Made by a program: the position numbers and the translations under genes
Notes under the pieces: model-generated
The model's input: only the letters and a program-made list of their open reading frames with translations
Databases searched by the model: none
Told to the model about the DNA's origin: nothing
Part shown: one piece after another, positions 11,831 to 22,200 of the stretch
Numbering within the stretch: the stretch's first letter is position 1
Layout of the letters: each line of letters starts with the position of its first letter
Assembly (NCBI RefSeq): GCF_000002425.4
Contig: NC_037271.1
Coordinates: forward strand, 13,058,014 to 13,122,013
From: Physcomitrium patens
Taxonomy: Eukaryota; Streptophyta; Bryopsida; Funariales; Funariaceae
DNA length: 64,000 nt
Direction of reading: 5' to 3'

Positions 11831-12979
11831 AGATAATAAAAGATGAATTATCATATACTCAATTTAACTTTAAAATCCTAAATTAGAAATATTTATCTAG
11901 ATAAACTTAGCCTTGATGTAAAAAATCCTTTGTCTTGCTCTAAGACTTGATACTCTTTTAATGAACATTGTAGTAATCAACTATCTTGTACTCATACTCT
12001 ACCCATGAAGGATAGATATTTGGTCGTCTTTTCACATATTCAACATAATAATGCCTTCTAATCAATGATGCTAGTTCTTTTGAAGACATCTACAAAGATG
12101 TTCATAAGTTAAGTAGAAAACAACTACCTCAAAGATCAATCACTGATATACCAATATATGTGATTGCTTAGCTTAATACTTGTTCTACTCTCAAAAGATC
12201 AAATGTTCTATCACCACAATCAACTTAACAATATATCAATGAAAGAATAATAAGCTTGACCACAATAATAATAATAATAATAAGACATAGATCTATATCC
12301 AGCTTTATATCAGTAGCATATTTCAAACTAAACTCTAAAAAAGAAATATATATAAAATTATAGATTTATTAGCAATAAATCACACATTTGTTGGAATTTG
12401 TCCATAAGTATTGTACAAATACAAAACTATAAAATTCAAGCAAGAAGAGATGTTATTAATTTTTGTAATTATTTTTTTTATTCATCTTTGTTAAACTATC
12501 TTCTTATAGTATAAAAACTCAATTTCTAGCCATTCATAAGTAGTGCTTTTGATTTATACTAAGATACTTATTATTAGCTATTTTATTAATTGATAAAATT
12601 AATCTTATTCTTCCTATTCAATTGGCCTACGTTATTCAATCATATTTTTTTTTCTAACTTTGATTCATACAAAACTTATTTGAACACAAACTTAATAGTT
12701 ATATAGATTAAGAAGACAAGTTAAAAACTTTTTATTGATATAAAAAAAATATTGAAAATATACATCAAGATTTATAATATCTATTCATAGAAATATATAT
12801 ATATATAAGAAAATTTTAATGAGATCCATTCTTTTACTAAATCAATCTACCTTTAATGAAGAATATGATAATGATGATGAATGTAGTTGGTTTTCATTGG
12901 TTCTAAATCTAGTAGTAAAAGAATAAATCTAAAGATCTTTTTTTTCTTTTTTTTCATTCATAATGCTTAGAATGGATAG
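11831..12979. other. AT-rich stretch, no gene seen
   Basis: Low-complexity AT-rich sequence with a short (AAT)n run near 12,264-12,284 and a short (TA)n near 12,794. It may include the remainder of the copia element, but no LTR, domain or host gene could be supported. Confidence 0.5.
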
Positions 12980-13488
12980 ATATCAAGGACATGAATCTTA
13001 AAGAAAGAAATTCTATACATACTCTTGTATCACTCAAAGATGATATAATATTAAACTAGAATGACTATTATTAAAGATAAGAAGACTAGAAAGTCTTGAA
13101 ATAAGACTAAAGACTAGAAAGGCATTAGCAAGAGTGAAAAAAGCATCACTCATGTCTCTATATATACTCTTAATTAAGAGCTATGTGATAATGTCCTATA
13201 GAACCTCCAAAATATGTTGATTTTGTGAAACTAGTATCTTTACTTATAAGATAAGTTTTCTATATGTACCCCATATAGTTAACTTGTTCTACAAGCTATC
13301 AATATGTGATTCACTTATTGATCAAGTTTCTAACCTACCAAATAACTACAAACATATGTAAAATCAAAACAACATCCATGAAGCTTTTTAGAAGCTTTTC
13401 TATAAAATATTATAAAATAAATTTATTTTTATCTACTTCTATTTAAATATATAGAGAAATATTATTATAAATATGTATATCCATGATA
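12980..13488 (-). repeat. 3' LTR of element K
   Basis: Minus-strand LTR of the E family: the TGTCAAGG start is TATCAAGG here, and the other end lies at the purine-rich AGAAAGAGATATAA tract that marks the polypurine tract. It aligns with LTRs D, C and E across the TATA and start-site region. Confidence 0.8.
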
Positions 13489-13559
13489 TTATATCTCTTT
13501 CTAAGAAAAAGTTCCATAAGGAGTGATCATCATATATTGAAAAAATCCAAAATATAATA

Positions 13560-13775
13560 AATCGTATTTACCATATATTTTAATCTTTGTTCTCTTTAAA
13601 GATGATTGATAGGTTCTCTCAACCATTAATAGTCTCTCATACTAGGACAAAAAGACTACCATATTACTTGATCATTGTTGAGGCCTTCATAACTTCTTTC
13701 AAATAAAACATTTAAAATATTGTCAGGAGTTATTCCTACCTTTGATAAAATCACCAAATATTTGGGATTTCTTCT
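13560..13775 (-). pseudogene. Accessory ORF (ORF3) remnant of element K
   Basis: Between the end of pol and the 3' LTR, the minus strand encodes a stretch matching ORF3 of element A. It has K-Y-L-V-I-L near 13,755 and then, further on, W-L-R-E-P-I-N-H-L and R-E-Q-R-L-K (compare W-L-Q-G-S-M-N-H-L and R-E-Q-Q-L-E in A). Stops are present. Its position is the same as in A and C. Confidence 0.65.
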
Positions 13776-13959
13776 AAGATCATAATATTAAATATATTAT
13801 ATCTCACCATCTATTTAGAGAAGGACATATTGTTCTTGAGGATATTTATTTTGAGGATCTTCATTTTGAAGATTGTGACAATCATAATATTTCATTTGAT
13901 AACTCAATAAGTAATAGTTCTTCAATTAAATGTGTTGGTTGTTGATTCTCCTCACATTA

Positions 13960-16900
13960 ATATCACAAATATACAGGAGTAACAAAAAAAAATAGAAAAT
14001 AGAATATTATCTTCATTTTATCTTGTTTTTTTTTATAGTAAAGATTTTTTATTCTTCAGCTTGATTTTAATAGATGATGTCATTAAAAATCTTCAATTTT
14101 TTTTGTTGCATTCGTAAAGTTCTTTATTGGCTTCTATATGCATTCATTAATATCATATTGATATCAATGAACAAGATATTTTAATCTATTTTGGCATTGT
14201 ATTAAATTTAAGACTTCTTTTACCTCAAATTCTTGATTATTATGTATTTTTGTAGAAAGAAGTGGCATTTGTCTTCTTTCCAAAATATTCACTATTTTAT
14301 ATAGCTAAAAAAGAGACATGTGGAATATAGGATGAATCTTCAAAGAATTTGGTAGATATAATCAATAAGCAATAAAATTGACTTATTCACAAATAGAAAA
14401 AGGTCCAAGCTTATAATAGTCCAACTTATCATAAAGACAAGTAGTCTTGATATTGCAACAAAATAGCTATACTTTATTATCCATAGTGAATTATGGTTAT
14501 TTCTTGTAATAAGCATCCACATTGATCTTTTGTTGTTCTCGAGCTTCTTTTAACTGTGCTTTTATTGTAGTATGTAGCTCTAACAAATAATTTAACAAAT
14601 CTTCTATCATAGGATTATCAATTTTTGAAAAGTCAAAAGTATCAAGTCATGGATGATAACCATAATTGATAAAGAAAGGTATTTTTTGAGTAGAAGAATG
14701 TACCAAATTATTATATACAAACTCTACCAATGACAAAAGAGTTGTCCAATCATCTTGATGATAATTGATAGTACATCTTAAATACTACTCCAACACTTAA
14801 TTCACCTATTCAATTTGCCTATTAGTTTGAAGATAAAAAATCAAAGAGACCTTTACATCCACTTTTAGAATCTTAAAAAATATTTTTTAAAATCTCAATA
14901 TACATTGAATCCTCTTATATAATATAATATCTTTAGATAATCAATGATAGCAATAGATGTTTTTAAAAAAAAAACTTAGTTGTTTCTTCAATTATGAAAG
15001 ATTTTGTATAAAGTATAAAATATTCCATCTTGGTAAAACAATCTTCTATCACAAATATAAAATCATAGAAAGCTAAGATTGAAAGATCTATGTTAAAATC
15101 TATAGAAATAAAAAAAAAACTATGGTTATTTTGAAATAGATAATGGCTAAAAAAATCTATAAGATTGATGACGAGATGTTTTTGATCTTAAAAAAATATT
15201 ACATGATTATAAAAATTCTTTAACTACCTTTTAAATTTGAAGCCACCTAAAATCTCTTGATATTAGCTCCAAAGTCTTACTATATCTAAAATTTCTGATT
15301 GTTGAAAAGTCATGATGAGCTTGAAGAACACGTAATTGTACTTTGTCTTGTACAATATATAAATGCCACTCAAAATAAAATAGATTATTCTTAAACTTCA
15401 ACTTGAAAGTATTATGAAATTTAGAAGAATTATTCTTGATATCATAAATAAGAGGATCAAAAGATATACTTGATTGAATTTGCTTAACAAAGAATAAATC
15501 AACAATCAATATTGATTTTATTTTTCAAAGATGAAAATAATGTAGCTTCAAAAAAATCATTCTTTATTTATTAAAATTTGTATCTCTTTCTTTTGGTATA
15601 AAATAAAAATATCTAAAAACAACATCTCACAAATCTTGTTATTTATTGCATTGATAAATAATCTTAAAATTAAATCTTGATAAAGACATGGTCTAACATG
15701 CTTAGCAATGATTCAAAATATGTATTCATATGAAGTACTTAAGTTTCTTGTAATCTATATATATATGATAACTAGATTAAAAGTCCATTTTAGATAATAA
15801 TGTCATTTTTGAAATGAATCCATGATTGTAAGAAGCTCTTTGTTATAGATCACTTAGTTAATCTTGGGCACTAAAAATTTCTTAGAATAAAAAGCTATTG
15901 AGTAGAGCTTGTCATTTGCTCCCATTTGTGATAAAACAACATCTATTGCAAAGTTTGGTATATTTGTTTCCATAAAAAATATCTTCAAAAAATCAATACA
16001 ATACAAGATTAATGTAAAAATAAATATTGCCTTTAAGGCTTCAAAAGATCCTTTAGCTTCTTTGTTCCACTCAAGTTTGTCTTTATATGTCAATCATATA
16101 ATAAGAGTTGCAACTTCAAAAAAATTCTTGATAAAGATTTGATAATAATTGACAAATCTCAAAAAATATTGAATATTTTTAATTATTTTTGAAATCTTAC
16201 AATTTATGATAGTTTAAAACTTCTTAGAATCTATTATAAGACCATTGTTTGAATTGATATATCTTAAGAAGTCAACTTGAATAATATAAAATATGCACTT
16301 TTTTTTATCTTGGCATATTATCCTACATCTTTTAGTTTTTATAACATACAATGGACATGAGCTTCATAAAATTTTGTATTCTTAGAGCAAATCAAGATAT
16401 CATCTAAATAATAGATAATAAAATCATCAAGCGACTTATAAAAAATATCATTCATTAGATGTTGGGAAGTAGTTATCACATTTGAAATACCTATATCTGG
16501 TTCTTAATATAATTTTTTATTTATTTTTTTTAATGTATATTAGATTATATGTTCTTTATAGATCTATTTTTGTATAAATCTTTGTTTAATTTAGTTGATT
16601 AAAAAGTTCTTAAATCATTAATAGAAAGTACCTATTTTTTATAGTGATCTTGTTGAATCATCAATAGTCCATACACATCTACAAAGATTTTTTTTTTTTC
16701 TTCACAAATAAGATAGGAGCCTCAACTTGAGATTTAGAATAGTGTTTGAAGTTTTTAGCTAAATTTTCATGAATATATTTCTTAAATATAGCCAATTTTT
16801 TTTGTGATAGACTATAGATTGGTCAAAATGGTGGTTGAATTCTTTCTTAAAGATTAATAGAACAATCATAAAGATGATGCTTTGGATGAATATCTATATA

Positions 16901-17493
16901 TTTTTTTTTTTCAAAGATGTCTTGATAATCTTGGTATTAGTTCAGAATGTTATTTGAAATCTTTTCTCCATCAACAATAGGTGTGGCATATATAACAAAA
17001 GTTGACCCTTCTTTTATAGCATACATGAAAGTTCTTGCACCTATCAATAATAGTTTACATATATTAATCTTATGGATTTTTACTTGCTTAGAAAAATCTT
17101 AGGCTAAATCATGGAAAAAATCAAGATTATAAGAAACTCAATCTATCTAAAGGTAATATCTTTCTAACTATGATAATCCTAAAATAATTAGATTAATAGG
17201 AGATCTAATCACATTAAATATTACTAAACTATTATAACTATTAATTGCTACTTCTACATGAATAGTTTATGTATAACATCTCTAGAAGATAATAAATGAC
17301 TATCTATTACTTCTACATGTATATCTTTGATTTTTTTAATTAAAAATATATCTTATTTTTTGACAAAATCTTTATCTATAAAATAGGCTAAAGCTCTTGA
17401 ATCTAATAAGATTAAGACTTTGTGATTTTTTAGTCTTAAACAAACTTCTATTGTAAAACAAGGTGAAGGATTTAAAGAAAGAATAAGACCTTT
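13960..17493 (-). pseudogene. Protease-pol pseudogene of element K
   Basis: Read on the minus strand: protease near 17,400 (L-L-D-S-R-A-L), RT with the palm motif Y-L-D-D still present at about 16,394-16,412, RNase H with A-I-D-V-V-L-S-Q-M at 15,854-16,093, then integrase. The zinc-finger part of integrase (L-Q-A-H-H-D-F, E-L-I-S-R-D-F) is at 15,231-15,509. The order matches the pol of element A. Many stops and small indels show it is dead. The upstream end is the A insertion point. Confidence 0.8.
17489..17493 (+). repeat. Target-site duplication of A, left copy (CCTTT)
   Basis: CCTTT abuts the 5' LTR and is repeated at 23,628-23,632 right after the 3' LTR. Removing A and one copy restores a continuous element K. 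Confidence 0.9.
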
Positions 17494-17532
17494 TGTTAGG
17501 GACATAGTCCTTAGAACCTTCTAGAGACAAGT

Positions 17533-17753
17533 TTCTAGAATCTTCTAGAAGCAAGTCTCTGGAACTTTCTAGAAGCTTCTTAGTTGGTAGAAGATGTTAG
17601 GAACATAGTCCTTAGAACCTTCTAGAGATAAGTTTCTAGAACCTTCAAGAAGCAAGTCTCTAGAACCTTCTAGAAGCAAGTCTCTAGAACCTTCTAGAAG
17701 CTTCTTAGTTGATAGAAGTTGCTTGAGAAGCTTCCTAAATAGGAGTATATATT
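17533..17753 (+). promoter_or_regulatory. Heat-shock-element ladder and TATA box of element A
   Basis: Perfect alternating GAA/TTC units at 2-nt spacing occur at 17,533-17,550 (4 units), 17,562-17,579 (4), 17,634-17,651 (4), 17,663-17,675 (3) and 17,687-17,704 (4). Three or more such units are the known binding site of heat-shock factors. TATATATT follows at 17,746-17,753. Heat-inducible transcription is inferred, not shown. Confidence 0.75.
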
Positions 17754-17777
17754 GGAATCGAGGCTGAAGAGTTCTTC

Positions 17778-17788
17778 AGTCTCGACAA
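17778..17788 (+). promoter_or_regulatory. Predicted transcript 5' end and self-primer of element A
   Basis: AGTCTCGACAA starts 32 nt after the first base of the TATA box at a C|A step, the usual initiation context. It is perfectly complementary to 17,912-17,922. It also forms the right arm of an inverted repeat (left arm TCGAGGCTGAAG, from about 17,757). Confidence 0.7.
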
Positions 17789-17911
17789 TACATCTCTTAG
17801 AGCTCTAGCTCACCTCTCTGGTGTTGTTTACATTTAATTAATTTAATTCTTGTCAGTTCTTCCTGAACTTCTTGTTAGATCTTGAGTTTGTATTTCTGTG
17901 TCCATGACAGT

Positions 17912-17922
17912 TTGTCGAGACT
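17912..17922 (+). promoter_or_regulatory. Self-primer binding site of element A
   Basis: TTGTCGAGACT lies 2 nt after the LTR end and pairs over exactly 11 nt with the predicted mRNA start. No tRNA 3'-end complement (TGG...) is found at this position. The same architecture occurs in element E with covarying bases. Confidence 0.75.
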
Positions 17923-17965
17923 TCACTCACCTCAGATATCAGAGTTAGTTTCTTCCTTGTTAGAG

Positions 17966-18145
17966 TGCGGATTACCCCTCTGCTTGGAAGTGTACTAGCA
18001 TTTTAGAGGTTGCGGATTACCCTCCTCTAAACTGATACTTTTTTTGTTATAATATTGGAGTCTTATTCTTCTTTGAGAGAGTGGATTACCCCTTTTCTTG
18101 AAGTTCTTAAGGCATTTTAGAGGTTACGGAGTACCCTCCTCTAAA
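17966..18145 (+). promoter_or_regulatory. Duplicated leader hairpin of element A
   Basis: Two copies of a module occur in the untranslated leader. Each has GTGGATTACCCC-like sequence, then a hairpin with stem TTTAGAGG/CCTCTAAA and a 14-nt loop: TTGCGGATTACCCT at 18,002-18,031, and a variant at 18,116-18,145. Element E has one copy (60,311-60,376) with a compensated stem pair. A packaging or translation signal is possible (inference). Confidence 0.55.
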
Positions 18146-18189
18146 CCAATATTGTCTTCTTGTAGAGTCATTTCTGTCCTTCTCTTAGA

Positions 18190-19215
18190 ATGGCCGGAGG
18201 CCAAGACATTAGTATGATGGAAAGTTTGGAGTCCAAGTTGGATGCTATCATGAATGCCTTTGCTACGTTATCGCAAAGAACTGCAGAGATTGAAGAAGTC
18301 GTGGCAAGGCTTCATAATGATGGAGCATCTGGGATAGCACAATCTAGGTTGCACCAGCCTCAAACTTCTATACTTGGAGAAGCAACTTTGCCTCAGGTTC
18401 GATAAGCACCATTGGTTCTATAACATAAGGAGCCCCAAGTTAGCCTTCCGGACAAGTTCGATGGTATGCGTTCCAAGTTTTGAGGATTTGTCAATCAAAT
18501 CAGGTTGATAACAGTTTTACAGCCCGAATGCTATCCAATGGAGGAGTCACGTATTGGGCTTGTTGGAACCTTACTTACAGGGCAAGCTCTATCATGGTTT
18601 GCTCCTTTGTTTGAGAAACCATCGTCCATACTAAACAACTTTGAAACCTTTTTGGAGGCGTTTGCGGAAGCATTTGCTGAACACAAAAAGATTCGATGGA
18701 CTACAACAAATATCCAGTCACTACGACAAGGGATGCACTCTACATCAGTCTATGCATTGGACTTTAGGCAATTAGCATGCGACATCAATTGGGACGAAGA
18801 AGCATTGATGAGTCAATTCTATTGGGGTTTAAGGAATGATGTGAAGGATTTGCTATTAACTCTTCCTGATCCACAAACGCTCAACAAAGCTATTAGCCAA
18901 GCTGTGAAGTGTGATAATCGCCTATTCCAACGCTGCCAAGACCAACGTTTAAGACAACATACGGTTTGCCACGCCCCAACTATGTCGGCAAGCAGCGTGA
19001 ATACACATTCAGAGGTAGAAGACATGTAAATTGATGCGGTACGTGTCAAATCCCTTATCCAAGAAGAAAAAAAGCGACGTATAGAAGAAGGTCTATGCTT
19101 GTATTGCTGTGAAGAAGGCCACAAAGTTGGAAACTGCCCCAAGAAGCAAAATCGATGTATTGTCAAGACTAGGGGCGAGTTTATTCAGAAAAACGAGGAT
19201 GCCCAGCCACAATAA
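18190..19215 (+). pseudogene. gag of element A (stops in frame)
   Basis: Capsid-nucleocapsid gene, 342 codons counting from ATG 18,190 to TAA 19,213. It contains the gag domain of gypsy elements (G-Q-A-L-S-W-F-A-P-L near 18,580) and a CCHC knuckle C-L-Y-C-C-E-E-G-H-K-V-G-N-C near 19,095. In-frame stops lie at 18,403, 18,421, 18,481 and 19,027; at 18,481 and 19,027 element E still has CGA and CAA. The next gene, pol, lies in the -1 frame and overlaps its end. Apart from the stops the frame is intact, so decay is recent relative to C, K and F. Confidence 0.9.
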
Positions 19216-19220
19216 GAATC

Positions 19221-22200
19221 GTGCGGCTGGACAGTGAAATATCGCAACAACAACCAGGTTCCTTTCTTTCCGCTCAACCTGCCCTTTGCTTTACAATCCC
19301 TTTGTTTATTGGCCCTCAGAAACTAAGAACCTTAGCATTATTAGATTCAGGAGCATCTGCTTGTTTCTTAGACGAAGAATTTGCGAAGCGTCATAAGATC
19401 CCTTTAGTACAAAAATCCAAACCTGTTCACGTTGAGGTCATAGATGGGCGACTTTTATTGTCTTGTAGAGTCACCCATGACTTAAAACCTATAGAAGTGA
19501 CGTTTAAGGGCCATAGTAGTCATATTATTTTTAATATTATTAGAATTCCATCAAATCCTATTATTCTTGGTCTTTCTTGGTTGGAAAAGCATAATCCATC
19601 CATAGATTGGAGGTTGCGGAAGATGACCTTTCCCATAAAACCACCTAAAAGTAAGCCTAGTAGAAAACCCTGAATAGAGAAATCCTTATTCATTGGAGCA
19701 AGAGCGTTTATGAGATCGTCCAAGGAAGGCACACCGTTTGTAATTTATGCCGCTCCAACTACCGGGGAGAAGATCTCGACAACAAGTATACTTGAGCAAT
19801 ATAAGGATTTTAAAGACGTGTTTCAAAAGAAGAATGCCGACATGCTACCGGAACACCGACCATATGATTGTGCCATAGACTTGCAAGAAGGAGCACAACC
19901 GCCTTTTGGCCCAATCTACAATCTATCGCAGACGGAGTTGGCGGAGTTGCGAAAGTATATCAACGAGAATCTAGCCAAGAACTTCATCCGTCATTCAAAA
20001 CCGTCAACTGGAGCACCCATCTTATTTGTGAAGAAGAAAGATGGCTCGTTGCGGATGTGCGTGGATTATTGAGGCCTCAACAAGATAACAAAGAAGAATC
20101 GTTATCCATTACCCTTGATTTTTGGTCTCTTAGAACAACTTGGACGTGCAAGGATCTTTACAAAAATTGATCTAAGGGGAGCTTACAACCTCCTAAGAAT
20201 CAATGAAGGAGATGAGTGGAAGACAGCGTTCCATACAAGGTATGGCCATTTTGACTATAATGTCATGGCCTTTGGTCTTACCAATGCTCCAGCGGTCTTT
20301 CAACATATGATGAATGACATTTTTCGAGAGCACCTTGACGATTTTGTTGTCATCTATTTGGATGATATTCTGATATTTTCCAAAAATGAGGAAGAGCATG
20401 AAAAGCACATTCGTTTGGTCTTGAAGAAACTATGCGAGCGAGGACTATATGCCAAGTTGGAGAAGTGTTTATTTCACCAAATAGAGATGGAATTTTTGGG
20501 ATTCATTGCGACTACGGAAGGCTTGAAGATAGATCCCAAGAAGGTGGAAGCAATCGTGTCCTGAAAGGTTTCGAAGATGGTTAGAGACGTACAATGCTTT
20601 CTTGGTTTTGCCAACTTCTATCAGATCTTCATCAAGAATTACTCTCAAGTTGCTGCTCCTCTCACTCGGTTGACATGCAAGGATAAGCTGGAATGGGAAC
20701 CTCTAGTAGAAAAGGCGTTTCAAGACCTGAAGACCACATTTACTATGGCTCCAATCTTGGTACATCTAGACTTTACAAAGGCCTTTTATTTAGAAACTGA
20801 TGCTTCGGATTTTGCTTTGGGAGCTGTACTTTCACAAATGGGAGAATATAAGAAGCTCCATCCAGTTGCATTCTATTCTCGAAAGTTCTTTGGTGCTGAA
20901 ATCAATTATGAGATCCACGATAAGGAACTTCTTGCTATAGTGGATTCTTTCCAAAAATGGCATCACTTTCTTGAAGGAGCTGCACACCCAGTGACTGTAT
21001 ACACAGATCACAAGAATTTGGAGTATTTCATGTCAGCTCGAGTTCTAAATCAACGTTAAGCTCGATGGAGTATGTTACTATCTAGGTTTGATTTTGTTAT
21101 CACTTATCGGCCTGGAAAGCAGCAAGGACTATCTGATGCCTTATCAAGGAGATCGTATCTTGTACCAAAGGCTGGAAAAGCAATGTTTGATCAACAATGT
21201 ACGACATTGTTGAATCCAGAGCAATTTCAGCTTTGTGCTACTATTGTGCTAATTGATGCTGACTTCCTGAATCAGATACGTGTCGTGACTATTGAAGATT
21301 CAGTAGCCATTGATATTAAGTAGCATGCCAATGATGACAAGTTCAAGGTGGAGGGAGAACTTTTATACTTTGAGGAGCGGTTATATATCCCAAAAGGACC
21401 AGCACGACTCCGAGTTCTTCAATCTCGCCATGATTTTCCAGCTGCGGGACATTTTGGATTCAACAAGACCTTGGAGCTTATTTCTTGAGATTTTTGGTGG
21501 CCCCAAATGTGGAAGGATGTGAAAGATTTTTTCCTCTTTTGTGACATCTGTTCAAGATTCAAGAATCCTCGGCATCGCCCTTATGGACTCCTACAGCCAT
21601 TGCCGATTCCATGTCGACCATGGTCTTTAATTTCCATGGACTTCATCACGGACCTGCCATCATCGAACTCATTTGACAACATCTTTGTCGTGGTAGATCG
21701 GCTTACAAAAATGGCACACTTCGTCCCTTGTAAGAAAACATCATCCAATGAAGTCACAGCAAGGCTCTTTCTCGATAATGTGTATCGATATCATGAACTA
21801 TTAGATGATATCGTATCAGATCGAGGAACCCAGTTTGTATCAAAGTTTTGAAAATCTCTCTTTGAGATACTGAAGGTGGATATCAAGCTTTCTTCGGCTT
21901 TTCATCTTCAAACTGACGGCCAAACGGAATGGATGAACTAAGTCTTGGAACAATACTTACGATGCAGCATCAACTATCAGCAAGACGATTGGACCACATA
22001 TCTATCGCTAGCTGAGTTTGCATATAACAACACCCTCCATGCGTCAACTCAATACACACCATTCTTTTCCAACTATGGGTATCATCCGAAGATTGATTTA
22101 TTGAGTCCATCAAAAAATAACAATCTAGCAGCTGAAGGATTTGGAAAACAACTATCAGAGCTTCAAAATACGTTGAAGCTTCAATTACAATCCGCTCAAG

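Larger units (their letters stand above)
17494..17909 (+). repeat. 5' LTR of element A
   Basis: TGTTAGGGACATAG...CATGACA. U3 has a roughly 100-bp tandem duplication (second copy starting TGTTAGGAACATAG at about 17,595) and 24-bp units carrying CTAGAACCTTCTAGAAGC. It has one such unit more than the 3' LTR. It holds a heat-shock-element ladder, a TATA box and the predicted transcript start. Confidence 0.95.

Noticed and set aside
17500..17720. CRISPR-like array of short repeats
   Set aside because: The 24-bp units lie inside an LTR, have no unique spacers and are explained by HSE unit duplication.
17934..17946. tRNA-iMet primer-binding site of element A
   Set aside because: It has only the TATCAGAG core, lacks the TGG that pairs with CCA, and sits 26 nt from the LTR, whereas the self-primer site is at the right place with perfect pairing.
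19186..19197. Slippery heptamer for gag-pol frameshift (G-AAA-AAC)
   Set aside because: The first three bases are not identical as the standard X-XXY-YYZ rule demands, and the homologous site in E differs; not strong enough to call.
19868..20170. 100-codon ORF overlapping the RT of element A
   Set aside because: It is an out-of-frame shadow; the RT frame carries all conserved motifs.
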